A DNA stretch of 64,000 nt, taken from positions 98,129-162,128 of the forward strand of contig NZ_JAAOLY010000015.1 in assembly GCF_011601275.1 (NCBI RefSeq), written 5' to 3'. This DNA is from Janthinobacterium lividum. GTDB lineage: Bacteria > Pseudomonadota > Gammaproteobacteria > Burkholderiales > Burkholderiaceae_D. Of the stretch, positions 1-8,089 are shown in pieces (position 1 is the first letter of the stretch; each line of letters starts with the position of its first letter). Position numbers and translations under genes: made by a program. Below the pieces are notes generated by a model. That model saw only the letters and a program-made list of their open reading frames with translations, did not search any database and was not told the DNA's origin.

Positions 1-469
1 CGCGGCCGAACTGCACTTCCACCTCACGCTGCGCATAATGCGCGCGGAAATAGGCGGGGCTCCACTTGGCCATGGCGGGCCAGTCGTCCATCATGCCCGT
101 GATGATGACGGGCTGGTTGGTGGAGTAATACTCGTCCAGGAATTCCTGCGCAGAGAGCTTGTCGCGGCGCGGAATTTCGGGGTCGCGCAGCTGGTTCAGC
201 TTGCGCTGGATATCGATCACCCAGTCGCGCTTGGCCAAGCGGTTCGACAGGCGCACGGCACCGGCAAGATACGGGCTTTGCAGCGCCAGCTCGATTTCGC
301 GGCGCGCCAGGGGCTCCGCGATGCCCGCCTTTTGCAGCACCGGCATCAGCGCCGACGGATCGCTGCCCAGCATGAGGTTTTCCGCGATCCAGCTGCGCCA
401 CTCGCGGCTCAGCTCCTGTTCCGGCTGCTGTTCTTTCTGCTTGACTCCGAATGTCGATACCGCCGCCAT
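1..469 (-). CDS. Cupin-like (JmjC/Cupin_8-type) protein, N-terminal fragment
   Basis: Only the first 156 residues are present; the gene leaves the window at its left edge. I read ATG at 467-469 as the start because an AGGAG lies about 8 bases upstream. The first ~100 residues are helical and charged. The segment YYSTNQPVIITGMMDDWPA (about residues 113-131) is the typical entry into a cupin-like/JmjC-like hydroxylase domain, where the phrase 'P-V-I-[IL]-x-G-x-x-x-x-W-P' recurs. The iron-binding histidines would lie beyond the edge and cannot be checked. In Xanthomonas, Shewanella and relatives, cupin-like proteins of this type sit beside TonB receptors and sugar-degradation genes, which fits the chitinase next door. 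The substrate is unknown. Confidence 0.6.
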   Translation of the reverse strand, partial: MAAVSTFGVKQKEQQPEQELSREWRSWIAENLMLGSDPSALMPVLQKAGIAEPLARREIELALQSPYLAGAVRLSNRLAKRDWVIDIQRKLNQLRDPEIPRRDKLSAQEFLDEYYSTNQPVIITGMMDDWPAMAKWSPAYFRAHYAQREVEVQFGR

Positions 470-499
470 CGCCCGTCTCCTGTTTTTTCATGTGAACAA

Positions 500-528
500 G
501 CGGCCGGGCAGCAATGCCGCCCGGCCGC
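500..528 (-). terminator. Hairpin downstream of the chitinase gene
   Basis: A perfect 10-bp stem (GCGGCCGGGC / GCCCGGCCGC) with a 9-base loop lies 20 bases past the chitinase stop. On the minus strand it is followed by TTGTTCA rather than a clean T run, so termination is probable but not textbook. Confidence 0.5.
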
Positions 529-547
529 CTCCTACTCTAGCGCAGTA

Positions 548-2518
548 TTACCGCACTTTCCACACCTCGGTCGCCAGCACGCCATTCGCATCGCCATCGA
601 GTTCCCACGAGAACGCGCCGCGCAAGCCCTGGTCCTTCACGTATTTCACCTTGGTGCCGATGACGGTCGGGTCATCGTAGCTCCACCACTGGCCGCCCGC
701 ACCCGTGTACAGGTACAACTGCTTGGTCACGGGATGGTAGTTGCGCGTGCCGGACTTGGCGACGAGGATTTTATAGTCCTCGATGCCCGACTCGTACGTG
801 CCCGGCGCCATGCCCGTGGCCGGCTGGTACAGGCCATCGCCATTCGGCCCCGGCGCCACGCCCGTCCAGCCGCGGCCATAGAACGGTATGCCCAGCAGCA
901 GCTTGTCGCGCGGCACGCCGGCGGCAATCATGTACTGCACCGCCTTGTCGCCCACGTATTCGCGCGCCATGCCCGTCGACGGATCGGCAGGGTCGGCAAA
1001 CAGCTGGGCGTTGAAGTTGGTGCTGTTTTCCCAGCCGCCGTGGAAGTCGTAGGTCATCAGGTTGATCCAGTCCATGTACTGCGAGTACAGGGCCGGTTCC
1101 GTGTTGTCGATCTTGTCCTTGCCGGCGCCGACCGCCGCCGTCAACAGGTAGCGCTTGCCGTTGGCGGCACCGAGCGCATCGAGCTGGCTGCGGAATTCCG
1201 CCATCAGCAAGGTGAAGTTGCGCTTGTCGTTGGGGCTGACCGTGTTGTACGGCTGGCCGCCGCCGACCGGATATTCCCAGTCGATGTCGATGCCGTCAAA
1301 GATATTGGCCGCCGCACCCACGCCGCCGCGACCGCCCTGCACCGGCAGATTGCCCTTGATGTAGATGTCGATGCACGAGCGCACCATCTGCTTGCGCAGC
1401 GCATCGGTGGCCGAACCGACGGAGAAGTTCTTCGACCAGCTCCAGCCGCCCAGCGAAATGAACAGCTTCAGGTTCGGGTGCGCCGCCTTCAGCTTTTTCA
1501 GCTGCAGGAAGTTGCCCGACAAGGGAGCGTCCCATGGAATGACCTGGCCATCGACGGTGCGCTTCGGCGTGCGGATGTAGTCGGCCTCCGCATCGCCGCC
1601 CGTGCCCGCGTCCGGCGCGTTCGGATTCGTCGCGCCCGGCTCGGCCTTGGTGATCATGCCGCATTCATAGCCGCCGTTTTTCGGATAAATATTGCCGAAA
1701 GCGTAATTGATGAAGGTCAGCTTGTCGGCCACGCCGCTCGTGTGCACGTTTGCCACTTCATAGTCGCGGCCATACACGCCCCACTGCGCGAAGTAGGAAC
1801 CGACTTCGCGGCCCGTTGGCGTCGGTGTCGGCGTTGGTGTCGGCGTTGGTGTCGGCGTTGGAGTTGGAGTTGGAGTCGGCGTTGGTGTCGGTGTCGGCGT
1901 TGGAGTAGGTGTCGGCGTGGTGCTGCAGATCTCCTGGCTGGTCCATGGTTTGCCCGTGCCGGCGGCGCCGCTGCTGGTCGACGGGTTGTCGCCCTGCGTC
2001 CAGTAATTGGCGCGGTAATTCGTGCCCGCATAGCTGACGGTGGCGCCCGCGCTGTAGGCCGTGCCGGCCACCCAGGCCAGTGCGCACGTGCCGCCGGTTG
2101 GCGTCGGTGTCGGGGTGGGCGTTGGGGTCGGAGTTGGATTCGGCGTCGGGGTTGGTGTCGGGGTTGGTGTCGGCGTTGGGGTGGGCGTCGGCGTCGGGGT
2201 CGGCGTGGTGCCGCCGTCGCAGGTGCCGCCGGCGCTCCACAGGCTTGGCGTGGAAACGGGATTCCAACCGGAGCCCACGTGATCGGTCTGCGTTACCAGG
2301 GCCGTGTAGTTGGCACCCAGATAAGTGACCACCGTGCCGGCATTATACGTGCCGCCCTCTTGCCACGGCACGCACGCGACCACCGTGCTGGCCGCCAGCA
2401 ATTGCGAGCCGCCGGGTGCGCTGGCGTCGCCGCCACCGCCGCATGCCGCCAGCACGCCACCGCTGGCCAGACATACCATCATGTTTCTGATTGTTTTTTT
2501 GAGTATTAAATTTTCCAC
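548..2518 (-). CDS. Lipoprotein chitinase, two CBM5/12 modules plus GH18 catalytic domain
   Basis: A 656-residue secreted endo- or exo-acting chitinase that cleaves beta-1,4-GlcNAc chains. The N-terminus has a lipoprotein signal with lipobox L23-A-A-C26 followed by glycines, so the enzyme is probably anchored in the outer membrane. Two carbohydrate-binding modules of the CBM5/12 type follow (about residues 48-100 and 143-198), recognisable by W-x(n)-Y-x-x-G-x-x-V-x-Y-x-G-x-x-Y. Each is followed by a long Thr-Pro linker. The GH18 barrel spans about 237-656 and carries the full DGIDIDWE signature with the proton-donor Glu at 415, plus the SLGGWSWS strand and the MTYDFHGGW motif. It is monocistronic as far as visible, with a hairpin downstream and a long regulatory region upstream. 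Confidence 0.93.
   Translation of the reverse strand: MENLILKKTIRNMMVCLASGGVLAACGGGGDASAPGGSQLLAASTVVACVPWQEGGTYNAGTVVTYLGANYTALVTQTDHVGSGWNPVSTPSLWSAGGTCDGGTTPTPTPTPTPTPTPTPTPTPTPNPTPTPTPTPTPTPTGGTCALAWVAGTAYSAGATVSYAGTNYRANYWTQGDNPSTSSGAAGTGKPWTSQEICSTTPTPTPTPTPTPTPTPTPTPTPTPTPTPTPTPTPTGREVGSYFAQWGVYGRDYEVANVHTSGVADKLTFINYAFGNIYPKNGGYECGMITKAEPGATNPNAPDAGTGGDAEADYIRTPKRTVDGQVIPWDAPLSGNFLQLKKLKAAHPNLKLFISLGGWSWSKNFSVGSATDALRKQMVRSCIDIYIKGNLPVQGGRGGVGAAANIFDGIDIDWEYPVGGGQPYNTVSPNDKRNFTLLMAEFRSQLDALGAANGKRYLLTAAVGAGKDKIDNTEPALYSQYMDWINLMTYDFHGGWENSTNFNAQLFADPADPSTGMAREYVGDKAVQYMIAAGVPRDKLLLGIPFYGRGWTGVAPGPNGDGLYQPATGMAPGTYESGIEDYKILVAKSGTRNYHPVTKQLYLYTGAGGQWWSYDDPTVIGTKVKYVKDQGLRGAFSWELDGDANGVLATEVWKVR
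1815..1921 (-). repeat. Hexanucleotide-based Thr-Pro linker repeat (second linker)
   Basis: About 107 bases of imperfect 6-bp units of the form GGTGTC/GGCGTT on the plus strand, encoding an alternating Thr-Pro run between the second CBM and the GH18 domain. Every unit is a multiple of three, so gain or loss of units would stay in frame. Confidence 0.85.
2097..2210 (-). repeat. Hexanucleotide-based Thr-Pro linker repeat (first linker)
   Basis: A second tract of the same 6-bp type, coding for the Thr-Pro linker between the two carbohydrate-binding modules. It contains one Asn interruption. The two tracts are similar enough to recombine with each other, which would delete the second CBM in frame. 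Confidence 0.85.
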
Positions 2519-2879
2519 GTTGTCTCCTGTTCAGGTTTGCAGAAATGCCACTCTGCTTCGTAAATAACTACCCTGTGATCTTGTTTTTTTGCAGTTGCAA
2601 GAACAGCATGCTGCTGAAAAAATAGGCGGTCAAGTGGTTTTGAAGTGGCATCAAAGTGAGCAATACCACTTCGAGCAGAAAGCGCAGCGGCAGGTGCGAA
2701 CGGCGTGTTGTCCTACTGGACAATGAAAAAACGGCAGAGAGAGAATGGAAAAAGACGCTGGATCGGGAAAAGACAGACCAGTTTTATAACACGGCGTAAG
2801 TGGTATTGAGGTAGCTTGTTGCACCGCTGAACGCGGAAGCGGCGGGTGCCAGCCTGGCCACCCGCCGTATCAGACAGAC
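2519..2879 (-). promoter_or_regulatory. Chitinase upstream region with four AAGTGG-type elements
   Basis: No gene is visible in these 361 bases. They contain AAGTGGTTTTG (2632-2642), AAGTGGCATCA (2643-2653, directly abutting), the inverted CAATACCACTT (2661-2671) and AAGTGGTATTG (2798-2808). The last two are exact reverse complements over 11 bases. The core TGGTATT/AATACCA resembles, from memory, half-sites described for the GntR-family GlcNAc regulator NagQ in Xanthomonas, but the spacing here is far longer. This is a candidate operator cluster for chitin-responsive control of the chitinase; the regulator is not in the window. Confidence 0.4.
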
Positions 2880-4223
2880 TTACTGAGGTAAATCAAATAC
2901 AGCCATCGATTCGACATGCGAGGTATGCGGGAACATGTTGACCACGCCCGCCTTGCTCAGCACATAGCCTGCTTCCAGCGCCAGGATGCCGGCGTCGCGC
3001 GCCAGGGTCGATGGACTGCACGAGACGTAGACGATGCGTTTCGGCAGCAGGTCAGGACGCACTTGCGACAGGCCGACCAGCGCCTGGCACAGGGCCATGG
3101 CGCCATCGCGCGGCGGGTCGACGAGGATGCGGTCGAACTTGCCCAGCGCGATCAGGTCGTCCGTCGTCACTTCGAACAGATTGCGTGTCGAGAACGAGGT
3201 TTTTTCCGCCAGGCCATTGGCCAAGGCGTTTTCCAGCGCCCGCTCCGTCAGCGTGGTGCTGCCTTCGATGCCGACCACTTCGCTGCCTTGCGTGGCCAGC
3301 GGCAAGGTGAAATTGCCCAGACCGCAGAACAGGTCGGCCACGCGGTCCGTCGGCTGCACTTCCAGCAAACGCAGGGCTTTCGACACCAGCACGCGGTTGA
3401 TGTGGTGGTTCACTTGCGTGAAATCGACGGGTTTGAACGGCATCTTGACGCCGAATTCCGGCAGCAGGTAATGCAATTGCTTGTCGAGCGGGTAGAACGG
3501 CACGGCCGTTTCCGGACCTTTCACCTGCAGCCACCATTGGACGCCGTATTCGTCGGCGAAGGCTTTCAGTTTCGTTTCGTCGTCCGCCGTCAACGGCGCC
3601 ATGATGCGCAAGACCATGGCGGTCACGTCTTCGCCGACGGCCAGCTCGATCTGCGGCATCTGGTCGAAGATCGACAGCGAAGCAATCAATCCACGCAGCG
3701 GCAGCAGCATGGCCGAGATGTGCGGCGGCAAGATTTCGCAGCTATCCATGTCGGCGACAAAGGCCGATTTCTTTTCATGGAAACCCACCAGCACGGCATC
3801 TTTCTTCTTGACGTGGCGCACGGACAGGCGCGCGCGGTAGCGGTAGCCCCAGGTCGGGCCATACATGGGACGCATGATGCTTTGCGGACGCACCTTGCCG
3901 ATATGCCACAAGTTATCTTCCAGCACGCGCTGCTTGATCGCCACCTGCGCCGACGGTTCCAGGTGCTGCATCGAGCAGCCGCCGCAATTGTCGAAATGCT
4001 TGCACTTGGGCGTCACGCGCATAGCCGACTCACGGTGCAGCGCCGTCATGCGGGCCATTTCCCAGTTCTTCTTTTTCTTGAACGTCACAAAGCTGACGCG
4101 CTCGCCCGGCAATGCGCCTTCGACAAACACGACCTTGCCCGGCGAGCCGTCTTCGTTCTCAATATGGCCAACGCCACGGGCGTCCATGTCGAGCGATTTG
4201 ATTTCGATGATATTTTCTTGCAT
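2880..4223 (-). CDS. rlmD: 23S rRNA (uracil-1939-C5)-methyltransferase RlmD
   Basis: A 447-residue SAM-dependent methyltransferase that makes m5U in 23S rRNA. An N-terminal TRAM domain (about 5-60) is followed by the 4Fe-4S cysteines C74, C80 and C83 (CKHFDNCGGC) and a fourth in MDSCEI. The Rossmann fold has DLFCGLGNF and the DPPRDG motif. The catalytic cysteine is C402 in YVSCSPSTLARD. I chose ATG at 4221-4223. A TTG three codons upstream is also open, but neither start has a strong Shine-Dalgarno. The gene is in tandem with rpoS but separated by about 130 bases. Confidence 0.95.
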   Translation of the reverse strand: MQENIIEIKSLDMDARGVGHIENEDGSPGKVVFVEGALPGERVSFVTFKKKKNWEMARMTALHRESAMRVTPKCKHFDNCGGCSMQHLEPSAQVAIKQRVLEDNLWHIGKVRPQSIMRPMYGPTWGYRYRARLSVRHVKKKDAVLVGFHEKKSAFVADMDSCEILPPHISAMLLPLRGLIASLSIFDQMPQIELAVGEDVTAMVLRIMAPLTADDETKLKAFADEYGVQWWLQVKGPETAVPFYPLDKQLHYLLPEFGVKMPFKPVDFTQVNHHINRVLVSKALRLLEVQPTDRVADLFCGLGNFTLPLATQGSEVVGIEGSTTLTERALENALANGLAEKTSFSTRNLFEVTTDDLIALGKFDRILVDPPRDGAMALCQALVGLSQVRPDLLPKRIVYVSCSPSTLARDAGILALEAGYVLSKAGVVNMFPHTSHVESMAVFDLPQ

Positions 4224-4354
4224 AGCGATCAATAGGTAAGAGTGGGCCAGGACGCAGGGCCGCGCTGGAACTTGAAAGAATGGGGAAAGGTCAGGCGCCG
4301 CGAGCGGGGCGTATGATAGCAGATGCGGCCCCGGTAATACCGGGACCGGGTGTC

Positions 4355-5386
4355 CTACAATAACGAGTCGCGCACGACGCCGCGCGCGGCCATAGCCCGT
4401 TTGAGCTTGATCAGGGCTTCCTGCTGGATCTGGCGCACGCGCTCGCGCGTTACGCCCATTTCCTCGGCCAGGGTTTCCAGTGTGGCCGGATCGTCATTGT
4501 CGAGGCCGAAACGGCGCATGATGACGACGCGCTGCTTGTCGGGCAGCTTGGTCAGCCAGTCGCGCACCAGCACCGTCATTTCATGGTGTTCCGCGCGCGC
4601 GTCGGGACTGTCTTCGCTGGCGCCGGGCAGCATGTCCATCAACGACGATTGCGGATCGTTGTCGAGCGGCGCGTCAAGCGAGGTGGCGTGCTCGGACAGG
4701 GCCAGGATATCCTGCACCTCTTCCACGGGACGGCCCACGAGGTGGGCGATGTCTTCCGCCGTGGCATCCTTGCCGTCGTGGTGCTGGGCTTCCAGGTGGT
4801 ATTTGCCGCGCAGGATTTGATTGAGTTCGCGCACCATGTGTACGGGCAGGCGCACCGTGCGCGCCTGGTTCATGATGGCGCGCTCGATGCTCTGACGTAT
4901 CCACCAGGTGGCGTAAGTAGAGAAACGGAAACCGCGCTCGGGCTCGAACTTGTCGATGGCCCGCATCAGGCCAATGTTGCCCTCCTCGATCATGTCGAGC
5001 AGGACCACGCCGCGGTTGATGTAATGCTTGGCGATCGACACGACGAGGCGCAGGTTGTGCTCGATCATGGTTTGCCGGGCTTCGAAATTGCCCTGCTTGG
5101 CAAGGGTGGCGTAATGCACCTCTTGCGGCGCCGTCAGCAGGGGCCGCGTGCCGATCTGGTTCAGATAGTGCTGCGTGGTGTCGGTCGACAGCTCGGCCGC
5201 CAGCACTTTTTTCAGTTCATCGACACTTTCGACCAGCACGCTGACGCTGGCCACCTCGCCGCCCTCGCCCGCCTCGACGGCGTCAATGCCGTCGAGTTCG
5301 CCGGTATCGTCCGTCACGACTTCGTCTGCCCCGTCTTCCGGCAGTTCCGGGTCATCGTCCAGCTGGTCGTGCGGCGCGTGTGTCAT
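4355..5386 (-). CDS. rpoS: RNA polymerase sigma factor RpoS (sigma-38)
   Basis: A 343-residue stationary-phase and general-stress sigma factor. An acidic, variable N-terminus (about 1-60) precedes region 1.2 ([12 protein letters not shown]). Region 2 carries [19 protein letters not shown] and the -10 recognition helix [16 protein letters not shown]. Region 4 ends in the helix-turn-helix [18 protein letters not shown]. The start ATG at 5384-5386 has an AGGTAAAG upstream. It lies 8 bases after the nlpD stop, the conserved surE-pcm-nlpD-rpoS order. In relatives much rpoS transcription starts inside nlpD, so readthrough plus an internal promoter is expected here too, though I cannot point to that promoter. 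Confidence 0.97.
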   Translation of the reverse strand: MTHAPHDQLDDDPELPEDGADEVVTDDTGELDGIDAVEAGEGGEVASVSVLVESVDELKKVLAAELSTDTTQHYLNQIGTRPLLTAPQEVHYATLAKQGNFEARQTMIEHNLRLVVSIAKHYINRGVVLLDMIEEGNIGLMRAIDKFEPERGFRFSTYATWWIRQSIERAIMNQARTVRLPVHMVRELNQILRGKYHLEAQHHDGKDATAEDIAHLVGRPVEEVQDILALSEHATSLDAPLDNDPQSSLMDMLPGASEDSPDARAEHHEMTVLVRDWLTKLPDKQRVVIMRRFGLDNDDPATLETLAEEMGVTRERVRQIQQEALIKLKRAMAARGVVRDSLL

Positions 5387-5394
5387 TGCTTTAC

Positions 5395-6321
5395 CTAACG
5401 GTTAGGCAGGAATTTCGAAGGGTCGACGGGCTTGCCCTGCTGGCGGATTTCAAAGTGCAGCTTCACGCGGTCGGCATCGGAATCGCCCATTTCGGCGATG
5501 GCCTGGCCTTTGTTGACGTTCTGCCCTTCCTTCACCAGGATGCTGCGGTTATGCGCATACGCCGACAATAAACTATTACTGTGCTTCACGATGACAAGAT
5601 TACCATAACCACGGATTCCACTCCCGGCATACATGACTTTTCCCGCGCCGGCAGCCACCACTTGCTGGCCCGCCTTGCCGGCGATATCGACGCCCTTGTT
5701 CTTGCCTTCGTCGAAAGTGCCGATGACCTTGCCTTCGGAAGGCCACATCCAGCTGATCTTCTCGTCGCCAGGCGCCGATGCGGCAGGGGCTGCCGCGGCG
5801 GCGGCCGGTGCGGCGGCGACGGCTGCTGCTGCCGGCGCTGGCGCAGGCTTGGCGTCGCTGGTGCCGCCATCGGCGCGCAATTCGGCCAGGGTGGCGTCGG
5901 AATACGCGCGCTTCTCGCCGCGCGGCCCCGTTTTCTTCGGCACGACAGGCGCGGCCGGCTTGATTTCCGTCGACGGCGGCATGACGATGGCCGACGTTTG
6001 CGCGCCGCCCGTGTCGCCAGTCGGCGGCAGCACGCGCAGCACTTGGTCGACCTTGATGTCGTTCGGGTTGCTCAAGTCGTTCCAGGTCACCAGGTCGCGG
6101 TAATTCTGGCCGTGCTCGAGGGCGATACGCAGCAGGGTGTCGCCACGCTTGACCGTGTAATAGGCCGGGTCGCGGTCGCGCGGATCGCTGGCGGCGGCGC
6201 TGCTGGTCGATGGATGGCGCTCGACGACTGGCGCCTGGACGCCAGTGGTGCCGCAACCGGTCAACAGGGCGGCCAGCGCAAGGCTGCAGAGTAGTACATT
6301 GTTTTTCTTAATCATTCGCAT
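5395..6321 (-). CDS. nlpD: NlpD-type lipoprotein, LysM plus degenerate M23 domain
   Basis: A 308-residue outer-membrane lipoprotein (lipobox L20-T-G-C23) with a LysM peptidoglycan-binding domain (about 54-99), a long Ala/Pro linker and a C-terminal LytM/M23 domain (about 192-305). Two zinc ligands of active M23 peptidases are replaced: the first histidine is N208 (NKGVDIAG) and the first His of the HxH motif is K287 (KLHFE). E. coli NlpD has the same losses and acts as an activator of the amidase AmiC in daughter-cell separation, so this protein is most likely an activator and not an enzyme. An alternative start is the Met at codon 3. Confidence 0.92.
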   Translation of the reverse strand: MRMIKKNNVLLCSLALAALLTGCGTTGVQAPVVERHPSTSSAAASDPRDRDPAYYTVKRGDTLLRIALEHGQNYRDLVTWNDLSNPNDIKVDQVLRVLPPTGDTGGAQTSAIVMPPSTEIKPAAPVVPKKTGPRGEKRAYSDATLAELRADGGTSDAKPAPAPAAAAVAAAPAAAAAAPAASAPGDEKISWMWPSEGKVIGTFDEGKNKGVDIAGKAGQQVVAAGAGKVMYAGSGIRGYGNLVIVKHSNSLLSAYAHNRSILVKEGQNVNKGQAIAEMGDSDADRVKLHFEIRQQGKPVDPSKFLPNR

Positions 6322-6357
6322 GTATATTTAGGTCCTGCTTGCTAGCTGATCCGGGGA

Positions 6358-7248
6358 TCATATGGTGCCCGGGCGCAAAGGCACGAAATGGCAATCTTCC
6401 AGGGTCTGGCTAGTCCATTCCATTTTCCCCACCCGGGTAATGAGTTGTAAGTGTTGCAATTTAGCCCCCACCGGCGCAACCAAACGCCCGCCGGGCGCCA
6501 GCTGTTCCAGCAGGGCTTGCGGGACTTCCAGGCCGGCTGCGGCAAGGATGATCCCGTCGAAGGGGGCCGCCTGCGGCAGGCCAAGCATACCATCTCCGTA
6601 CTGCAAGCGCAGATTCGACACGCGCAGCGGGCGCAGATTGGCCTTCGCCAGCTCATGCAGAGGCCGGATGCGCTCGATCGAATACACCTCTTTCGCCACC
6701 AGCGACAGCACCGCCGCCTGGTAGCCGCAACCGGTGCCGATTTCCAGCACGCGCTGCAGTTTGCCGCCCTGGCGCATCACTTCGATCATGCGCGCCACGA
6801 TGTACGGTTGCGAAATGGTCTGGTGGTGGCCGATGGGGAGCGAGGCGTCGATATACGCCTGCGAGGCCAGCGCCTCGTCCATGAACATGTGGCGCGGCAC
6901 GGCTTGCAGGGCGTCGAGCACCACCTGGTCCTTGACGCCCTGCTTCGCCACGCGGGCCACCATGGCCCGGCGCACGGCCTCCGAAACGAGCGGGTTTTGC
7001 CGCGGCGGCGACACGACAGCCGGTTGCGCCCGCTCATTGGCGATGGCTTGCGCGCGCGACGGCGCGATGGCCGCTTGCGCGCCATACGGCTGCGCCACGC
7101 CGCGCGCCGCGTTTTGCGCCGCATTCTGCGTGGCCGTCTGCGGCGTGGCGATCCGGGACTGGGCCAGCGACTGCCCCCCGCCCTGCCTGGCGGGCTTGCC
7201 GGCCAGCGAATCGAGGGTAAGGGGGAAGGTACGCGGCTTGTCAGTCAT
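6358..7248 (-). CDS. pcm: Protein-L-isoaspartate O-methyltransferase
   Basis: A 296-residue SAM-dependent methyltransferase that repairs isoaspartyl residues in aged proteins. The catalytic domain begins around residue 88, with [10 protein letters not shown] (about 145-154) and SAM motif [15 protein letters not shown] (167-180). E. coli Pcm is about 208 residues, so the first ~88 residues here are an extra Ala/Gln-rich, low-complexity leader. The start ATG at 7246-7248 follows the surE stop by 9 bases with no clear Shine-Dalgarno, which suggests translational coupling. A shorter product starting at an internal Met is possible. Confidence 0.93.
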   Translation of the reverse strand: MTDKPRTFPLTLDSLAGKPARQGGGQSLAQSRIATPQTATQNAAQNAARGVAQPYGAQAAIAPSRAQAIANERAQPAVVSPPRQNPLVSEAVRRAMVARVAKQGVKDQVVLDALQAVPRHMFMDEALASQAYIDASLPIGHHQTISQPYIVARMIEVMRQGGKLQRVLEIGTGCGYQAAVLSLVAKEVYSIERIRPLHELAKANLRPLRVSNLRLQYGDGMLGLPQAAPFDGIILAAAGLEVPQALLEQLAPGGRLVAPVGAKLQHLQLITRVGKMEWTSQTLEDCHFVPLRPGTI

Positions 7249-7257
7249 ATTGAGCGG

Positions 7258-7995
7258 TCATGCCAGGCCTTTTGCCAGCGCATCGAGTTGGGTGGTATGG
7301 GTCAGGTCGATCTGCAGCGGCGTGATCGATACTTTTCCATGTTCAACGGCATGGAAGTCCGTGCCAGGACCGCCTTCCTTGGCCGCACCGGCGGGACCGA
7401 TCCAGAAAATTTCACGGCCACGCGGGTCGAGCGCGCGGATCACGGGCTCGGCCGAGTGGCGCTTGCCCAGGCGCGTGGCCGCCATGCCTTGCAATTGCTC
7501 GTAAGGGATGGCCGGGATGTTCACGTTCAGCAGATACGGTTTTTGCAGGGCGTCAAACTGGCGCTCGACGATTTCCCTGGCCACGCGGGCAGCCGCGTCC
7601 AGGTTGGCCCAGCCGAACTGCGACTGGGAAAAGGCGATGGCGGGAATGCCGAACAGATAGCCTTCCGTGGCGGCCGCGACGGTACCCGAATACAGGGTGT
7701 CGTCGCCCATGTTGGGGCCGTTGTTGATGCCGGACACCACCAGGTCGGGACGCTCGATGAGCATGCCCGTCAGCGCCACGTGCACGCAGTCGGTGGGCGT
7801 GCCGTTGACAAAATAAAAGCCGTTGGCAGCCTTGTGCACGGACAAGGGCCGGTCCAGGGACAGCGAATTGGACGCGCCCGAACGGTTGCTGTCGGGCGCC
7901 ACCACGACGATGTCGGCTATGGGTGCGAGCGCGTCGGCCAGGGCCGCCAGGCCGGGCGCCAGGTAACCGTCGTCGTTACTGATAAGAATTCTCAT
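7258..7995 (-). CDS. surE: 5'/3'-nucleotidase SurE
   Basis: A 245-residue metal-dependent survival nucleotidase that dephosphorylates nucleoside monophosphates. The N-terminal metal site SNDDG (6-10), [10 protein letters not shown] and [10 protein letters not shown] are all intact, and the length matches the family. It is the first gene of the surE-pcm-nlpD-rpoS block and starts with ATG at 7993-7995. The family acts in the cytoplasm in stationary-phase survival together with Pcm. Confidence 0.97.
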   Translation of the reverse strand: MRILISNDDGYLAPGLAALADALAPIADIVVVAPDSNRSGASNSLSLDRPLSVHKAANGFYFVNGTPTDCVHVALTGMLIERPDLVVSGINNGPNMGDDTLYSGTVAAATEGYLFGIPAIAFSQSQFGWANLDAAARVAREIVERQFDALQKPYLLNVNIPAIPYEQLQGMAATRLGKRHSAEPVIRALDPRGREIFWIGPAGAAKEGGPGTDFHAVEHGKVSITPLQIDLTHTTQLDALAKGLA

Positions 7996-8046
7996 AACGA
8001 GATTTTACCTGAAGCAATGCCCACACTGCGCATGCCGCACGCCGAT

Positions 8047-8069
8047 CGGCAGCATTTTTTGTGCTGCCG
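8047..8069. other. 8-bp inverted repeat between the ATPase gene and surE
   Basis: CGGCAGCA and TGCTGCCG flank a 7-base T-rich loop. It is placed where the upstream TIR-ATPase operon should end, but no T run follows the stem on the minus strand, so terminator function is uncertain. Confidence 0.4.
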
Positions 8070-8089
8070 CGCGCACATGGCGCGCAGTC

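Noticed and set aside
8047..8069. Hairpin after the ATPase gene as a rho-independent terminator
   Set aside because: The stem is good, but no T run follows on the transcribed strand, so I list it only as an inverted repeat.
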